A stretch of 64,000 nucleotides of DNA from Firmicutes bacterium AM31-12AC (GCA_003480425.1 QUJA01000007.1:41048-105047), one strand, 5' to 3'. Counted from the first letter of the stretch, positions 1-9,022 are shown. Translations and numbers: made by a program. The notes: a model not told the origin generated them from the sequence alone.

Positions 1-2
1 AA

Positions 3-131
3 CGTGCCGGTATCCGTAATATTCTTGTAAAACCAATTCATCCAAAAGAGGAAATCCAGATTGTTTTGAAGCGATATTTAGAGAGAATTGTGTTGTTTTT
101 TTACAAGAAAGAGCAAAAGAAGAGCTCTTAA
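3..131 (+). CDS. YqeG-family HAD phosphatase, C-terminal end (partial)
   Basis: The window opens inside this gene; 42 codons in frame 3 remain before the TAA. The peptide begins RAGIRNILVKPIHPKEE and ends in a basic tail. The pattern of a conserved Gly/Ile-rich strand, a V-P/K-P-I turn and an LERI helix matches the end of YqeG-type HAD superfamily IIIA phosphatases. In Firmicutes such genes often lie near efp, as here. The catalytic residues lie outside the window, so the call rests on the tail and the neighbour only. Confidence 0.55.
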   Translation, partial: RAGIRNILVKPIHPKEEIQIVLKRYLERIVLFFYKKEQKKSS

Positions 132-227
132 TATAAAAAAAGGTTGAAAAAACTATAAAATTATTATAGAATTATACTTAGTTTAAAAGTTAGGCGTATT
201 TGTGCGCAATTTTAAGGAGGATTACAA

Positions 228-785
228 ATGATTTCAGCAGGAGATTTTAAGAATGGTGTAACAGTCGAAATCGATGGAAATATTTATCAGATTTTGGAGT
301 TCCAGCATGTAAAACCTGGAAAGGGTGCAGCATTTGTTAGAACAAAATTAAAAAATATCATCAGTGGTGGAGTAGTTGAAAAAACTTTCAGACCAACTGA
401 AAAATTCCCAAAAGCTCATATCGACAGAAAAGATATGCAGTACTTATATCAGGATGGAGATCTTTACAACTTTATGGATGTTGAGACATACGATCAGATT
501 GCATTGAACTCAGATGTTGTAGGGGATGCATTGAAGTTTGTAAAAGAGAACGAGACTGTAAAAGTATGTTCACACAATGGTAATGTATTCTCAGTAGAGC
601 CACCATTGTTTGTAGAGCTTGCAATTACAGAGACAGAGCCAGGATTTAAGGGTGATACAGCACAGGGTGCTACAAAACCAGCAATCGTTGAAACAGGAGC
701 TACTGTTATGGTTCCATTGTTCGTAGAGCAGGGAGATGTTTTGAAGATTGACACACGTACAGGAGAATACTTGTCACGAGTATAA
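228..785 (+). CDS. efp: Translation elongation factor P
   Basis: EF-P binds ribosomes stalled on polyproline stretches and stimulates peptide-bond formation. The 185-residue length is standard. The KOW-like N-terminal barrel (about 1-65) carries the loop [10 protein letters not shown], with Lys32 at the tip where other bacteria place their modified residue, followed by two OB domains and the C-terminal signature [17 protein letters not shown]. An AAGGAGG site seven bases upstream fixes the start. A partial YqeG-like gene precedes it and two hairpin terminators follow. No EF-P modification enzyme is visible in the window. Confidence 0.97.
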   Translation: MISAGDFKNGVTVEIDGNIYQILEFQHVKPGKGAAFVRTKLKNIISGGVVEKTFRPTEKFPKAHIDRKDMQYLYQDGDLYNFMDVETYDQIALNSDVVGDALKFVKENETVKVCSHNGNVFSVEPPLFVELAITETEPGFKGDTAQGATKPAIVETGATVMVPLFVEQGDVLKIDTRTGEYLSRV

Positions 786-805
786 TCGGTAAAAGAATAA
801 AGTGG

Positions 806-826
806 GCAGACAGAGGGTCTGCTTTT
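806..826 (+). terminator. Rho-independent terminator after efp
   Basis: GCAGAC (806-811) pairs with GTCTGC (817-822), followed by TTTTA. It starts 21 bases after the efp stop codon. Confidence 0.75.
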
Positions 827-830
827 ATGA

Positions 831-869
831 GAAGCGGTGTAGATAGAGATTCTGCAGCGCTTCTTTTTT
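831..869 (+). terminator. Second hairpin terminator downstream of efp
   Basis: GAAGCG (831-836) pairs with CGCTTC (858-863) and is followed by six T. It is in tandem with the hairpin at 806-826. Confidence 0.6.
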
Positions 870-974
870 GATGTACGTGCGGTAAAAACTAAGTGACTTT
901 CGGATTATATGAACAGCTTTGAGGTTTTTGCGAAAATGATTGCAAAAAAATTGTGTCTTTTTGGAAAAAAACAG

Positions 975-1003
975 TTGCTTTTTAGTATGTGATTCGATAT
1001 AAT
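975..1003 (+). promoter_or_regulatory. Sigma-A-type promoter for the DUF5688 gene
   Basis: TTGCTT (975-980), a 17-base spacer and TATAAT (998-1003). Transcription from here would give a leader of about 110 bases containing two small inverted repeats: ATTAGC/GCTAAT at 1030-1046 and GCACGA/TCGTGC at 1054-1066. Nothing else is seen in the 832-1118 gap. Confidence 0.6.
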
Positions 1004-1118
1004 CTTCCTACATAATATATTTCAAATCAATTAGCAAATCGCTAATATTTCATGCACGAATCGTGCGGATTTCTCAGTTGAATTTAAAGATGAACCACCG
1101 AAAAAGAAAGGAGTATTT

Positions 1119-2051
1119 ATGGAATACAAAAAATTTGTATGTATGGTGGAAGAAAAACTGAATTTAAAATTGGAAGGAGGAATGAAGGCATCGAAGTATT
1201 CTGTTGTAAAAAATAATGGAATGGAAAAAACAGGGATGATACTGGAAAGTGACGAATATAATATCGCACCGGCAATCTATTTGGAAGAATTTTTTGAACA
1301 ATATCAAAAAGGAATGTCAATTGATAGAATTGTAAATGAGATTCTGGAATTTTATGAAAAAGTAAAAGTAGAAGAAGACTACGATGTATCACAATTATCG
1401 TTGTATGAGAATGTAAAGAAGAAAATTGCATTTAAGCTGGTGAATACAGAAAAGAATCAGCAGATGTTAAAAGAAGTTCCGCATATTCCATTGCTGGATC
1501 TTAGTATTGTTTTTTACATTTTAGTTGATGTAGATGAGAAGGGGAGTGCAACTATTCAGATTCGAAATGAACATATCGAAGACTGGGATGTAAATGTGGA
1601 ACAATTATATAAGGATGCAAAGCCTAATGTAAAATGTTTGATCCCTGCAAGACTGATGTGTATGCAACATGTGATAGAAAAGCTTTGCGACATATCAAAG
1701 GGGGAAGAAAAAGATTTGTTGAAAGCAAAATTCCCGCCTGAGAATAAAGAATTTATGTATATTCTGACAAATTCAATTCACCAATTTGGAGCTGCCGTAC
1801 TTGCTTATCCAAATATTCTGGAAATGGCATCGCGAATTATCGGTGAAGATTTCTATCTGCTGCCAAGCAGTATCCATGAAGTGATTTTGATTCCAAAATC
1901 TAAAAGCCCTGATTTAAAAGATTTAAATGAAATGATTAATGAAGTCAATGAAACTCAGGTTCAAGAAGAGGAAGTCTTGAGTGATCATGCATACTATTAT
2001 GAAAAGAATACACATACATTGATGATGGGAAAGTGTTTGAGTGAAATATAA
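1119..2051 (+). CDS. DUF5688 family protein
   Basis: A 310-residue soluble, acidic protein without a signal peptide or membrane segment. I recognise the overall pattern of DUF5688, a family of unknown function common in Lachnospiraceae: an N-terminal helical region, a central SLYENVKKKIAFKLVN block, and a C-terminal FYLLPSSIHEVILIP motif (about 255-270). A GAAAGGAG site six bases before the ATG supports the start. It stands alone, with its own promoter and leader upstream and the end of an integrative element just downstream. Biochemical role unknown. Confidence 0.75.
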   Translation: MEYKKFVCMVEEKLNLKLEGGMKASKYSVVKNNGMEKTGMILESDEYNIAPAIYLEEFFEQYQKGMSIDRIVNEILEFYEKVKVEEDYDVSQLSLYENVKKKIAFKLVNTEKNQQMLKEVPHIPLLDLSIVFYILVDVDEKGSATIQIRNEHIEDWDVNVEQLYKDAKPNVKCLIPARLMCMQHVIEKLCDISKGEEKDLLKAKFPPENKEFMYILTNSIHQFGAAVLAYPNILEMASRIIGEDFYLLPSSIHEVILIPKSKSPDLKDLNEMINEVNETQVQEEEVLSDHAYYYEKNTHTLMMGKCLSEI

Positions 2052-2107
2052 ATATTTTCATTAAAATTATATATGTCTTTTTGAGTATCTTTTTATATCT
2101 TCTTAAA

Positions 2108-2142
2108 TGTCCGCAAAGCCTTATTTTATCGGCTCTACGGGC
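2108..2142. terminator. Terminator between the DUF5688 gene and int
   Basis: TGTCCG..AAGCC (2108-2120) pairs with GGCT..CGGGCA (2131-2143), with T-rich flanks on both sides. It can serve the convergent int gene on the minus strand and the plus-strand gene. Confidence 0.6.
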
Positions 2143-2189
2143 ATTTTGCTTTTGTGGTAAACCTCACATATCTAGGTCTATCTTCTTAT

Positions 2190-2230
2190 ATTTTCCCTAT
2201 CAATCGTGGTTAAAATCGTGGTAAATACTT
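2190..2230. repeat. Integrase arm-type repeats, left end of element
   Basis: Two tandem copies of an (A)ATCGTGGT(T)AAA-type sequence lie just beyond the int stop codon (about 2203-2225). A matching pair lies at 7709-7733 near the other end. Paired repeats near both ends are the pattern of Tn916-type DR2 sites bound by the integrase N-terminal domain. Confidence 0.6.
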
Positions 2231-3424
2231 CTATGCAATTAGACGCTGAACCTCTGATTTTGCGGTATCTATGGACGCATGAGCGTACCAGTTCATTGTG
2301 ATACTAATGTTGGAATGTCCCATGATATACTGTAAATCTTTTGGGTTCATGTTCTTGCTTGCCAGCCTTGTGCAGAACGTATGGCGTAGCGTATGCGGTG
2401 TGATATGTGGCAAGGGATTGTCCTTATGGTACTTGTTGTATTTCTTTACCATACGGACAACAAGCATATTGTAATCAATCGCAACTTTGGGCTTGCCTTT
2501 ATGATTGACAAATAGAAAGTTGCCCCGTCCGTCTATCACAAATGGTTCTGCCTTTGGGCGTTTTTTCATAACCCGTTGAAATGCCTGTATTGTTTCTCTG
2601 CTTAATGGCACTTGCCTTATTCCGCTCTTTGTTTTAGGCGTTTCAATGTAATAGCCTTGTTCCTTGCTCTTTAGTAACTGGTGGTCGATTATCACAACTT
2701 CATTCTTGAAATCAATATCGGCTACTGTCAGTCCGCACAGTTCCGAGATACGAAGTCCTGTTTTTAATAATATCAGCACATCATCATAATGCTTGTGATA
2801 CACATTGTCCGTCTTGATAAATGAGAGTAAGGCTTGTTCTTGTTCCTCTGTCAATGCGACTTTCTCTTTGGTATCATTTTCTAGGACTTCACTTAACTTG
2901 AAATCAAAGGGATTTTTCCTTACACAATCGTCTTGTATGGCGATATAGAATGACGCTTTTAACGAGCGTTTATGATTGTTAATGGTATTGTAGGAAAAGC
3001 CTTTGTCTTTCATGCGTAACGCCCATTCTTTAGCGTCAGAGGGTTTGATTGTATCAATGCTCCTAGCACCTAACTTGTCCTCTTTCAATAACCGCATGAG
3101 TTGTTCCCGTTGTTTCTGTGTGCTTTTCTTCACATTTGCCCTCTGTGCGTTCTGTTTGGCATAAAGTTGGCAAAGCGTCATTTTCTTGCCTGTGCTGTCG
3201 ATACCGTCCTCAATATCCCGTCTTATCTGCTGTTCCAGTTCTCGAAGTGAGGGTTTTTCCCGCTTTCCCTTTGGTGTCGGGTCTGTTGGTGTCAATCTCC
3301 AAGCATACACATATTTTGTGTTTCCAAATGCGTCTACATATTTATATAAGTATTTTCCGTCTGTTCGTTGGCTCTCTCCAGTATGCAGGATACGACCTTT
3401 GTTATCCCGTCTTTTTTCTTTCAT
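2231..3424 (-). CDS. int: Tyrosine recombinase (Tn916-type integrase)
   Basis: Catalyses excision and integration of the element. The 397-residue length fits Tn916 Int. An N-terminal arm-binding domain (about 1-75, GKYLYKYVDAFGNTKYVYAW) is followed by a SAM-like core-binding domain and the catalytic domain, with the first Arg in TGLRISELCGL, the box HTLRHTFCTRLASK and the nucleophile in MGHSNISITMNWYAH. A GGAG site precedes the ATG. xis and a Rep_trans gene lie upstream on the same strand, the usual right-end order of Tn916-like elements. No frameshift is visible, so it may be active. Confidence 0.93.
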   Translation of the reverse strand: MKEKRRDNKGRILHTGESQRTDGKYLYKYVDAFGNTKYVYAWRLTPTDPTPKGKREKPSLRELEQQIRRDIEDGIDSTGKKMTLCQLYAKQNAQRANVKKSTQKQREQLMRLLKEDKLGARSIDTIKPSDAKEWALRMKDKGFSYNTINNHKRSLKASFYIAIQDDCVRKNPFDFKLSEVLENDTKEKVALTEEQEQALLSFIKTDNVYHKHYDDVLILLKTGLRISELCGLTVADIDFKNEVVIIDHQLLKSKEQGYYIETPKTKSGIRQVPLSRETIQAFQRVMKKRPKAEPFVIDGRGNFLFVNHKGKPKVAIDYNMLVVRMVKKYNKYHKDNPLPHITPHTLRHTFCTRLASKNMNPKDLQYIMGHSNISITMNWYAHASIDTAKSEVQRLIA

Positions 3425-3502
3425 GGTGTCTGCTCCTTTCCTTGTTGGAAAGAGCCTTGATATGACTTGTGTTCATCATAACACATACAAGGCTCATTTG
3501 CA

Positions 3503-3706
3503 TTAGATTGCGTCCAATTTGTCGATAACCTGTTCAAACTGTCGGCGTTTAATCTGTATGCGGTTGCCATTCATAATGAGCCAGCCAGCGTCCTTGTTTT
3601 CCTCTGCCAAGCGTCTTAACTTGTTTTCTCCGATACGGAAATACTTTGACGCTTCTTCAATGGTAAGGGTGTATTTTTCCCATACAGGAATATCGTTGTT
3701 ATTCAT
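3503..3706 (-). CDS. xis: Excisionase (Tn916 Xis-like)
   Basis: A 67-residue winged-helix/MerR-like DNA-binding protein that directs the integrase towards excision. The sequence [19 protein letters not shown] with [11 protein letters not shown] and [17 protein letters not shown] matches the small Tn916-type excisionases, as does its place just upstream of int. Its ATG overlaps the stop codon of the Rep_trans gene (TGATG), suggesting translational coupling. Confidence 0.88.
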   Translation of the reverse strand: MNNNDIPVWEKYTLTIEEASKYFRIGENKLRRLAEENKDAGWLIMNGNRIQIKRRQFEQVIDKLDAI

Positions 3707-4804
3707 CAGATACCCCCTTTCCCATGTTTCGTGTCATACTGGATATAAGGGATAAGGTCGGTACGGTTTATCCTCTGTAAATGGGCGGTTAATTTACTGG
3801 AAAGGGAATTGCTGTATCTTGCCTTATCAAGCATAGTTCCCACTTTTTCCAGTCCACCTAATGCGTCATGTTCTTCCAAGAAGTAAAAACTTTTGACAGC
3901 GGAAATCACGCCACCCTCTGTGAGCCATTGCTGTGTTTCCTCAAGGGCATTTTGCTGTTTTGGTACTTGCAGTTTTAAGACTTCCACAGCCCCTAAAAAG
4001 CGTTCCCAAAACCGACAAGTTTTCCACCTGCTCTTATTGCTTTCGTTTCTGTTTGGTACGACAAAGCGTAGGTTGTTTGTCAATAGACCGAAAGCCAGTT
4101 CTCCAAGTTCCAGCGGTCTTTCCTTGAATGTCATGGCAAAAGCATGAGCCTTATCATCACGCAGTTGCATTTCTGTCCGTTTCCAACTGCCGACTTCATC
4201 AAGTGTCTTATTATGTTTTGAACAGACTTCCTTATCCTTATCATAAATGCGGTAGGACAATCCCGATTTTCCAGCACCGATATAAACAGTCTTTGCGGTG
4301 TCGAAATCATCAAACTTACTTTCATCAAAGTGGTAGCCCTCACTATTCGAGATAAATTCCTCTTTTTCGCATTTCTTCTTTATCTGCTCTATGGTAAAAA
4401 ATGGTTTTTCGTTCTTATCATCAATGGCAATATCAAGTCTTGTGAAATGGAAATTATCCCGTCCGTATCTTCGCTCACAGCGTCGGAACATATCCCCAAA
4501 GGTATAATTCCTACTGTCGAGAATACGGAAAATATCATCACAACCTCTGCCAGTCATAACAAGATAACAGCCTAACCCTTGTGGGTTATCCTCTGTTTTT
4601 CTTGCGTCCCCCGATACATAAATATCTCCAATCTGCCAGCGTGCTTGATAGGTTTTGTATTTAATGCTTGCCGGATAAACATTGAAAATGTCAGTCGGTA
4701 AACCTAAAATGTGCATGATTACATCTTCTGCGGTTGCCGTTTCAAATACAATGCTGATGTAATCAATCTTAACGGATAAATTTTTGTGTGTAGTTATAGT
4801 GCAT
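3706..4804 (-). CDS. Rep_trans replication initiator/relaxase, frameshifted near its start
   Basis: Related to Tn916 Orf20 and rolling-circle initiators of phages and plasmids; such proteins nick one strand at the element origin. The open part (336 codons from 4716) contains [11 protein letters not shown], the family metal-binding strand, and [10 protein letters not shown] with a likely catalytic Tyr. The true start appears to be the ATG at 4802-4804 next to an AAAGGAG site, giving [11 protein letters not shown]. That frame then hits TAA at 4768-4773, while the next frame continues [18 protein letters not shown] into the main ORF. One extra base separates the frames. Either a sequence error or a damaged gene. 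Confidence 0.8.
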
Positions 4805-4924
4805 TACTCCTTTCGTACTTCCCGTTTTTTGCGGGGTAAAAATCGTGTTTTTTCCTTTATTTATCACAGTTTCTAGGTACTATGACATGTATGCGCAGGG
4901 CGGTGTTACATATACGCCCTTTAC

Positions 4925-5008
4925 GAACGCCGAAAGGCGTTCCCTTTCTTCCTGTGTCTGCTCCGTTCTTAACGCTCACGAGCCTTGTAAGGCTCGTGGC
5001 TAAACGGA
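4925..5008. other. Hairpin cluster, candidate transfer/replication origin of the element
   Basis: Perfect stem GAACGCC/GGCGTTC with a GAAA loop (4925-4942), then CACGAGCC/GGCTCGTG (4977-4998) enclosed by an outer stem TCCGTT (4962-4967) and AACGGA (5003-5008). It is GC-rich in an AT-rich setting, directly upstream of the initiator gene, with no coding potential. Nested hairpins near a Rep_trans gene fit an oriT, double-strand origin or single-strand origin. No nick site is identified. The rest of 4805-5262 shows only AT-rich spacer. Confidence 0.4.
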
Positions 5009-5262
5009 ACACCCCCAGTCAGAAACCCGATTTTCAGTCTGATAGTCCATGCCTATTCATGCTATCAAAGCGAAAATATCTATTCTATATGCTTACTCAA
5101 GCGTGTGATTAACCCTAGCGTGCTTAATCACTCTATCCGATATGATAATAACGCCATTAGAATTACTTGTCAAGAAGTTTTTGTTGACTTTCAGATATAT
5201 ATTAAGTATGATATGCTTATAAGTATCGAGAAAAGCAACGAAAGGAGCGGTTATACTAAGTT

Positions 5263-5934
5263 ATGGAGCATTATGAAAAGAAAATCAGTTTCTTAGGAGA
5301 GAACATACAGACCATAAGAAAACACAGAGGAATGAAACAACAGGAACTTGCGGACAAAATCGGTATCAATATGCAGAGCCTTTCCAAGATTGAACGAGGT
5401 GTGAATTATCCTACCTTTGATACGCTGGAAAAGATAATGGACGTGCTGGGTGTAACGCCCAATGAATTATTATCGGGAGAATGGAAGTATATCGACCACA
5501 CCGAGCCATATATCATGGATATTATCAAACGGGAACAAGACTTCAATGTTTCTTTAGATTATCTGTCTGAAAATGAATTTTTCGATAATGAAAACGAATA
5601 CAGATTTTACATGGAAACCATATTGATTAGATACATCAGTAATTATCTTTCTAATGAGGTTGTAGAAATTGAAGAACTTATGGAAATCAAACAGTTGATA
5701 CAACGACAAAAAATAGAACGCATGATGAAAGTGCATAAGGAAATGAGAGGGTTAGACCGATACAGAGAACAGCCGAAAGAATACAAATATCACAACCCTT
5801 ATGATGACTGGATATTCCGTCAACTTGCAGATATAGATAACAGAAAAAACATTCCTAATACTTCTCCACAAGTAGACTTTAACGAGGGAAATTATGAAGA
5901 TTATCTAAAGGCGAAATGGAACAGAGGTCTTTAA
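5263..5934 (+). CDS. XRE-family regulator of the integrative element
   Basis: 223 residues. A helix-turn-helix at about 14-70 (IQTIRKHRGMKQQELADKIG, then SLSKIERGVNYPTFDTLEKI) is typical of Cro/CI-type repressors. The remainder is a charged helical region without a recognised domain. It is transcribed away from rep-xis-int, the position of the control gene of compact integrative elements, so it probably regulates excision or transfer. A GGAG sequence lies about 15 bases before the ATG, rather far, so the start is less certain. A large hairpin terminator follows. Confidence 0.8.
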   Translation: MEHYEKKISFLGENIQTIRKHRGMKQQELADKIGINMQSLSKIERGVNYPTFDTLEKIMDVLGVTPNELLSGEWKYIDHTEPYIMDIIKREQDFNVSLDYLSENEFFDNENEYRFYMETILIRYISNYLSNEVVEIEELMEIKQLIQRQKIERMMKVHKEMRGLDRYREQPKEYKYHNPYDDWIFRQLADIDNRKNIPNTSPQVDFNEGNYEDYLKAKWNRGL

Positions 5935-5963
5935 TTTCCTCTTGCATGGAAGATACAGCAAAC

Positions 5964-6030
5964 AAAAAGCCCCGTAAAGAGTGCAAAGCACCACCAATGG
6001 TGGCAAGGCTCTTGACAGGGCTTTTTCTTT
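5964..6030. terminator. Terminator after the element regulator
   Basis: AAAAAGCCC (5965 on) pairs with GGGCTTTTT near 6018-6026, enclosing a GAG/CTC step and an inner CCACC/GGTGG hairpin. A T-rich run follows. Confidence 0.7.
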
Positions 6031-6198
6031 TCTGTGATTGGTAATCAAGAGGAAGAAAGGAAAAATGTGTATGTTCAACGCAGAAAATATTTAAAGGGTA
6101 TGCTGATTTTTATTGTGGCGGATATATGGAACTGTTATAATATGGATAACAAAATTATATTAGCATAGACATTAAGTGTTGCAAGGAGGTATTATTTT

Positions 6199-6717
6199 AT
6201 GAATGAGAAAAAACAAAAAATTGTTAAGAATATGCTGAATGTTTCTATGGCTGTTTTTGTTCTCTATATAGTTCTAGGGTTGGTTATTTGTTTACAACCC
6301 AAAATTTTCTTAAAGTCCATGCTCGGATATGGGGAAATAATATTAGAAAATAGCGTTCTTAATTTTTACCAAATTGGAGAATTTATTGTAATCGGAATTG
6401 TATTTATCTTATTGTGGTTTCTTTCAAAGAAGAAGATATTTGAACATTCAAGCAAGTCTACTATTTTAGGTGTCTTGAATACGATTATGGCAGTTTCAGT
6501 ATGTGTTGTAATACCATTTATTATTACACTTTTATCACATTCATATGGTTATGCTGTCATTTTCCCACAGTCTGAAACAGAATATGCGTTTTTTACGGGC
6601 ATATCAGAGCTTGTAAATTATGTTGAACCGTTATCTTTTATTCCAGTTGCAATATTTTTATGTGCTTATGTAGTATATTGGATAGAAGTGACTTGTAACA
6701 AAAAAACAGGAGAATAA
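6199..6717 (+). CDS. Membrane protein of unknown function (element cargo)
   Basis: 172 residues with four predicted membrane spans, at about 17-33, 60-78, 92-112 and 143-163, and a short basic N-terminus. No family is recognised. AAGGAGG seven to nine bases before the ATG supports the start. Together with the next gene it occupies the place between regulator and right end where such elements carry cargo. The sequence is AT-richer than the int-xis-rep block, suggesting separate acquisition. Confidence 0.65.
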   Translation: MNEKKQKIVKNMLNVSMAVFVLYIVLGLVICLQPKIFLKSMLGYGEIILENSVLNFYQIGEFIVIGIVFILLWFLSKKKIFEHSSKSTILGVLNTIMAVSVCVVIPFIITLLSHSYGYAVIFPQSETEYAFFTGISELVNYVEPLSFIPVAIFLCAYVVYWIEVTCNKKTGE

Positions 6718-6797
6718 TATTGCTTTACAATTTATCAAAAAGTATGAAGCAATATGTCACTAAGCAATTATCAAAATAAGTAAAGAAGGTTTGGCAA

Positions 6798-7478
6798 ATG
6801 GTAAATAGTAAAAATTTAACAATCGTAACCATATCAACCATTTTATTTGGACTGCTTTCAAAGTGGTTGGTAGGTGTGCCTTATATGGCGTGGGGGTATT
6901 TTGATAAATTATTTATAGCATCTTTTATTTTGTGGATGCTTTATAGCACTATGTTGTATTTAGCTATTAAAATAGAAAATGAAAATTATTTAAAACTTGG
7001 ATTTACTGGAGTTGTGTTCGGTTTAATTTCAGCATGTTTAAAAATGGGGCTGGACGCTATTATAGAACACTTTACGAAATTTTCAGGAAATTTGATTGTT
7101 ACAGCATTTATGATGGAAATGGGAATCCTTATTTTTGGAAGTGCTATTATTTTTGTTTTATATGTCTGTGTTGCGAAGAAAAAAATTTTGTGGAATAAAT
7201 CTATGAAAAATTGTACTTTGGGATTAGGAGGAATTGCGGGTATATATTTTGCTGTAATCATTTATTACCTATGGCAGTTAAGACATTGGATGGAGAAGTT
7301 TGCAGATTTTGATATTATAAAAGAGATTGGAGAAGAACAAGGACTGCTAAATTTGTCAACAAAATATGCTCAGGAATCAACTGTGGTGGGAATGATTGTA
7401 TATGTCCTCTTTTTTATAGTTTTATGGATCGCTTTAAAAAAGAATACAGAAAACAAAGAGTTTGATGATAACTTTTAA
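6798..7478 (+). CDS. Multi-spanning membrane protein of unknown function (element cargo)
   Basis: 226 residues with about six hydrophobic spans (near 7-25, 40-57, 68-85, 103-127, 140-160, 202-218). No recognised domain or catalytic motif. An AGAAGG site lies seven bases before the ATG. It follows the other cargo membrane gene by 80 bases and is probably co-transcribed. The Phe/Ile/Leu-rich composition resembles immunity or small transport accessory proteins, but I cannot assign it. Confidence 0.65.
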   Translation: MVNSKNLTIVTISTILFGLLSKWLVGVPYMAWGYFDKLFIASFILWMLYSTMLYLAIKIENENYLKLGFTGVVFGLISACLKMGLDAIIEHFTKFSGNLIVTAFMMEMGILIFGSAIIFVLYVCVAKKKILWNKSMKNCTLGLGGIAGIYFAVIIYYLWQLRHWMEKFADFDIIKEIGEEQGLLNLSTKYAQESTVVGMIVYVLFFIVLWIALKKNTENKEFDDNF

Positions 7479-7608
7479 AAGTTGTAAATTCTATATCATA
7501 TAATAAAATGCTATTTTGTTAGTATATGAGTAGGCGTTCTTTGATTTGGGATGATGAAGTATAATGTTAGCAAAAAATTCCAGTTTGACAACTTCATATC
7601 CATTATAC

Positions 7609-7640
7609 AAAGCAGTTGGTCTTAGGATTGACTGCTTTTT
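7609..7640 (+). terminator. Terminator after the cargo genes
   Basis: AAAGCAGT (7609-7616) pairs with ACTGCTTTTT (7631-7640). It sits 130 bases downstream of the second membrane gene. Confidence 0.6.
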
Positions 7641-7708
7641 AAAAGACACCATTTAGGTATAATGATGTCTTTTGAGTGTTATTTTATAGGTCATATCAAG
7701 GCTTATTC

Positions 7709-7733
7709 AATCGTGGTAAATTCGTGGTAAAAT
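7709..7733. repeat. Integrase arm-type repeats, right end of element
   Basis: Tandem AATCGTGGTAAA and TTCGTGGTAAA, matching the pair beside int (2203-2225) and delimiting the element to about 2060-7840. No long direct repeat marks exact junctions, as expected for Tn916-like insertion with short coupling sequences. Confidence 0.55.
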
Positions 7734-7851
7734 GAATGTTTTCCTATACGTCAAAATGCTTGAAAGTATTGTATTTATGCGGATAATCAAAAATCAGATA
7801 TAAAATTTTCAATAAATTGTTTACAGAAAGTGAGTTAAATGGATTAAAGCC

Positions 7852-7938
7852 AAGGAGGATACTGCGTTACCGTTCACAGTACCTGTGAATAGCAACGATA
7901 CTGCCTGTCTTCCGGACAGGCAGTATCCAAATCCTCTT
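7852..7938 (+). other. Structured intergenic element with alternative pairings
   Basis: Two hairpins in series: TTCACAG/CTGTGAA (7873-7889, extendable outward) and a 13-bp perfect stem GATACTGCCTGTC/GACAGGCAGTATC (7897-7927). A second copy of GGATACTGC at 7857-7865 could instead pair with GCAGTATCC (7920-7928), and AAGGAGGAT (7852) is nearly complementary to ATCCTCTT (7931). No ORF overlaps. It lies between the integrative element and the tRNA gene; the rest of 7641-8004 shows no gene. Confidence 0.5.
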
Positions 7939-8004
7939 TACTTTTAGAAAAAAGTATGTTAAAGTAATGCTTGTGTTCTTGGAATAATCTAAGAATAAGA
8001 ATTT

Positions 8005-8076
8005 GCGTTTGTAGCTCAGAGGATAGAGCGCTGCCCTCCGGAGGCAGGAGCGGCGGTTCGAATCCGCCCAGACGCG
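8005..8076 (+). tRNA. tRNA-Arg (anticodon CCG)
   Basis: Full cloverleaf: acceptor GCGTTTG/CAGACGC, D-arm with AGCTCAGAGGATAGAGC, anticodon stem CTGCC/GGCAG around the loop CTCCGGA (anticodon CCG, reading CGG), T-arm GGCGG-TTCGAAT-CCGCC and discriminator G. CCA is not encoded. A strong terminator follows directly. Confidence 0.95.
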
Positions 8077-8080
8077 AGTA

Positions 8081-8116
8081 AAAAGATGCCGTATAATTTT
8101 ACGGCATCTTTTCTTT
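8081..8116. terminator. Bidirectional terminator between tRNA-Arg and nfo
   Basis: AAAAGATGCCGTA (8081-8093) pairs perfectly with TACGGCATCTTTT (8100-8112), T-rich on one side and A-rich on the other. It can end both the tRNA transcript and the convergent nfo transcript. Confidence 0.85.
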
Positions 8117-8122
8117 TTTGCT

Positions 8123-9022
8123 TTAAATTTCTCGAATCAAATCAAGCAGATTCGGATTAAAAGTATTGTTTCTTAACATTTCAATTTCGTATTTGTATGG
8201 CGGATAAGATTTTTTCGCATTTTCTAAATCTGGAACATATGGAGTTTCTAAGATTTTAGGGATATTTTCAAAATCTTTATGATGCACAATATAATTCAGC
8301 GCATCAAAACCAATCGCTCCAAAACCAATATTAGCGTGACGATCCTTTGCAGCTCCAGGTATATTTTTGCTGTCGTTGATGTGAAAAACAGCAATCTGTT
8401 CCTTTCCCAATATTTGATCGAATTTATCGATGACATCATCAAAGTGATGGATAATATCATAACCGGCATCGCTAATATGGCAGGTATCAAAACAAACGCG
8501 AAGTTTTTCATTACATATAACACCGTCATAGATACGAGCAAGTTCTTCGAAAGAACGTCCTATCTCAGAGCCTTTTCCGGCCATTGTTTCCAGTGCAATA
8601 TAGCAGTCAGTGTCGTGTGTGAGTACTTCATTTAAGCCTTTTATAATCTGGGCAGTTCCGATATCAACACCTTCACCAACATGAGAACCGGGATGCAGAA
8701 TCAAGGTGTGACTTCGGCAGGCAATGGTGCGTTCAATTTCTTTCGCAAGAAATTCTGTTGCAAGTTCAAAAGTTTCTGGCTTGACGGTATTCCCCAGATT
8801 GATAATATAAGGTGCATGAACAATGATTTCTTCTATATTGTGGGACGCCATGTACTCCCATGCTGCGTCAATATTTAACTCACTTATATCTTTTCTGCGA
8901 GTATTTTGTGGGGCTCCTGTATAGAACATAAATGTATTGGCGCCGTAGGAAACAGCTTCTTTTGCTGAGCCAAGCAACATTTCTTTTCCTTTCATTCCTA
9001 CGTGTGATCCGATTTTTAGCAT
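8123..9022 (-). CDS. nfo: Endonuclease IV (AP endonuclease)
   Basis: Cuts DNA 5' of abasic sites in base-excision repair; a three-zinc TIM-barrel enzyme. Family motifs include the start [48 protein letters not shown] and the FHINDSKN and DRHANIG blocks carrying metal ligands. I start at the ATG at 9020-9022 (MLKIGSHV) because TTTGGAGG lies five bases upstream; the longer frame would begin at a TTG inside that site. About 299 residues, slightly longer than E. coli Nfo. Monocistronic. Confidence 0.95.
   Translation of the reverse strand: MLKIGSHVGMKGKEMLLGSAKEAVSYGANTFMFYTGAPQNTRRKDISELNIDAAWEYMASHNIEEIIVHAPYIINLGNTVKPETFELATEFLAKEIERTIACRSHTLILHPGSHVGEGVDIGTAQIIKGLNEVLTHDTDCYIALETMAGKGSEIGRSFEELARIYDGVICNEKLRVCFDTCHISDAGYDIIHHFDDVIDKFDQILGKEQIAVFHINDSKNIPGAAKDRHANIGFGAIGFDALNYIVHHKDFENIPKILETPYVPDLENAKKSYPPYKYEIEMLRNNTFNPNLLDLIREI

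Noticed and set aside
1117..1431. Minus-strand ORF of 104 codons inside the DUF5688 gene
   Set aside because: Shadow frame; hydrophobic Phe/Leu/His-rich translation arises from the A-rich sense codons.
2044..7820. Imperfect repeat ATATAAA..ATTTTCA at both ends as an attachment core
   Set aside because: The match (near 2047 and 7798) contains gaps and mismatches in AT-rich sequence and may be chance; not used to set element ends.
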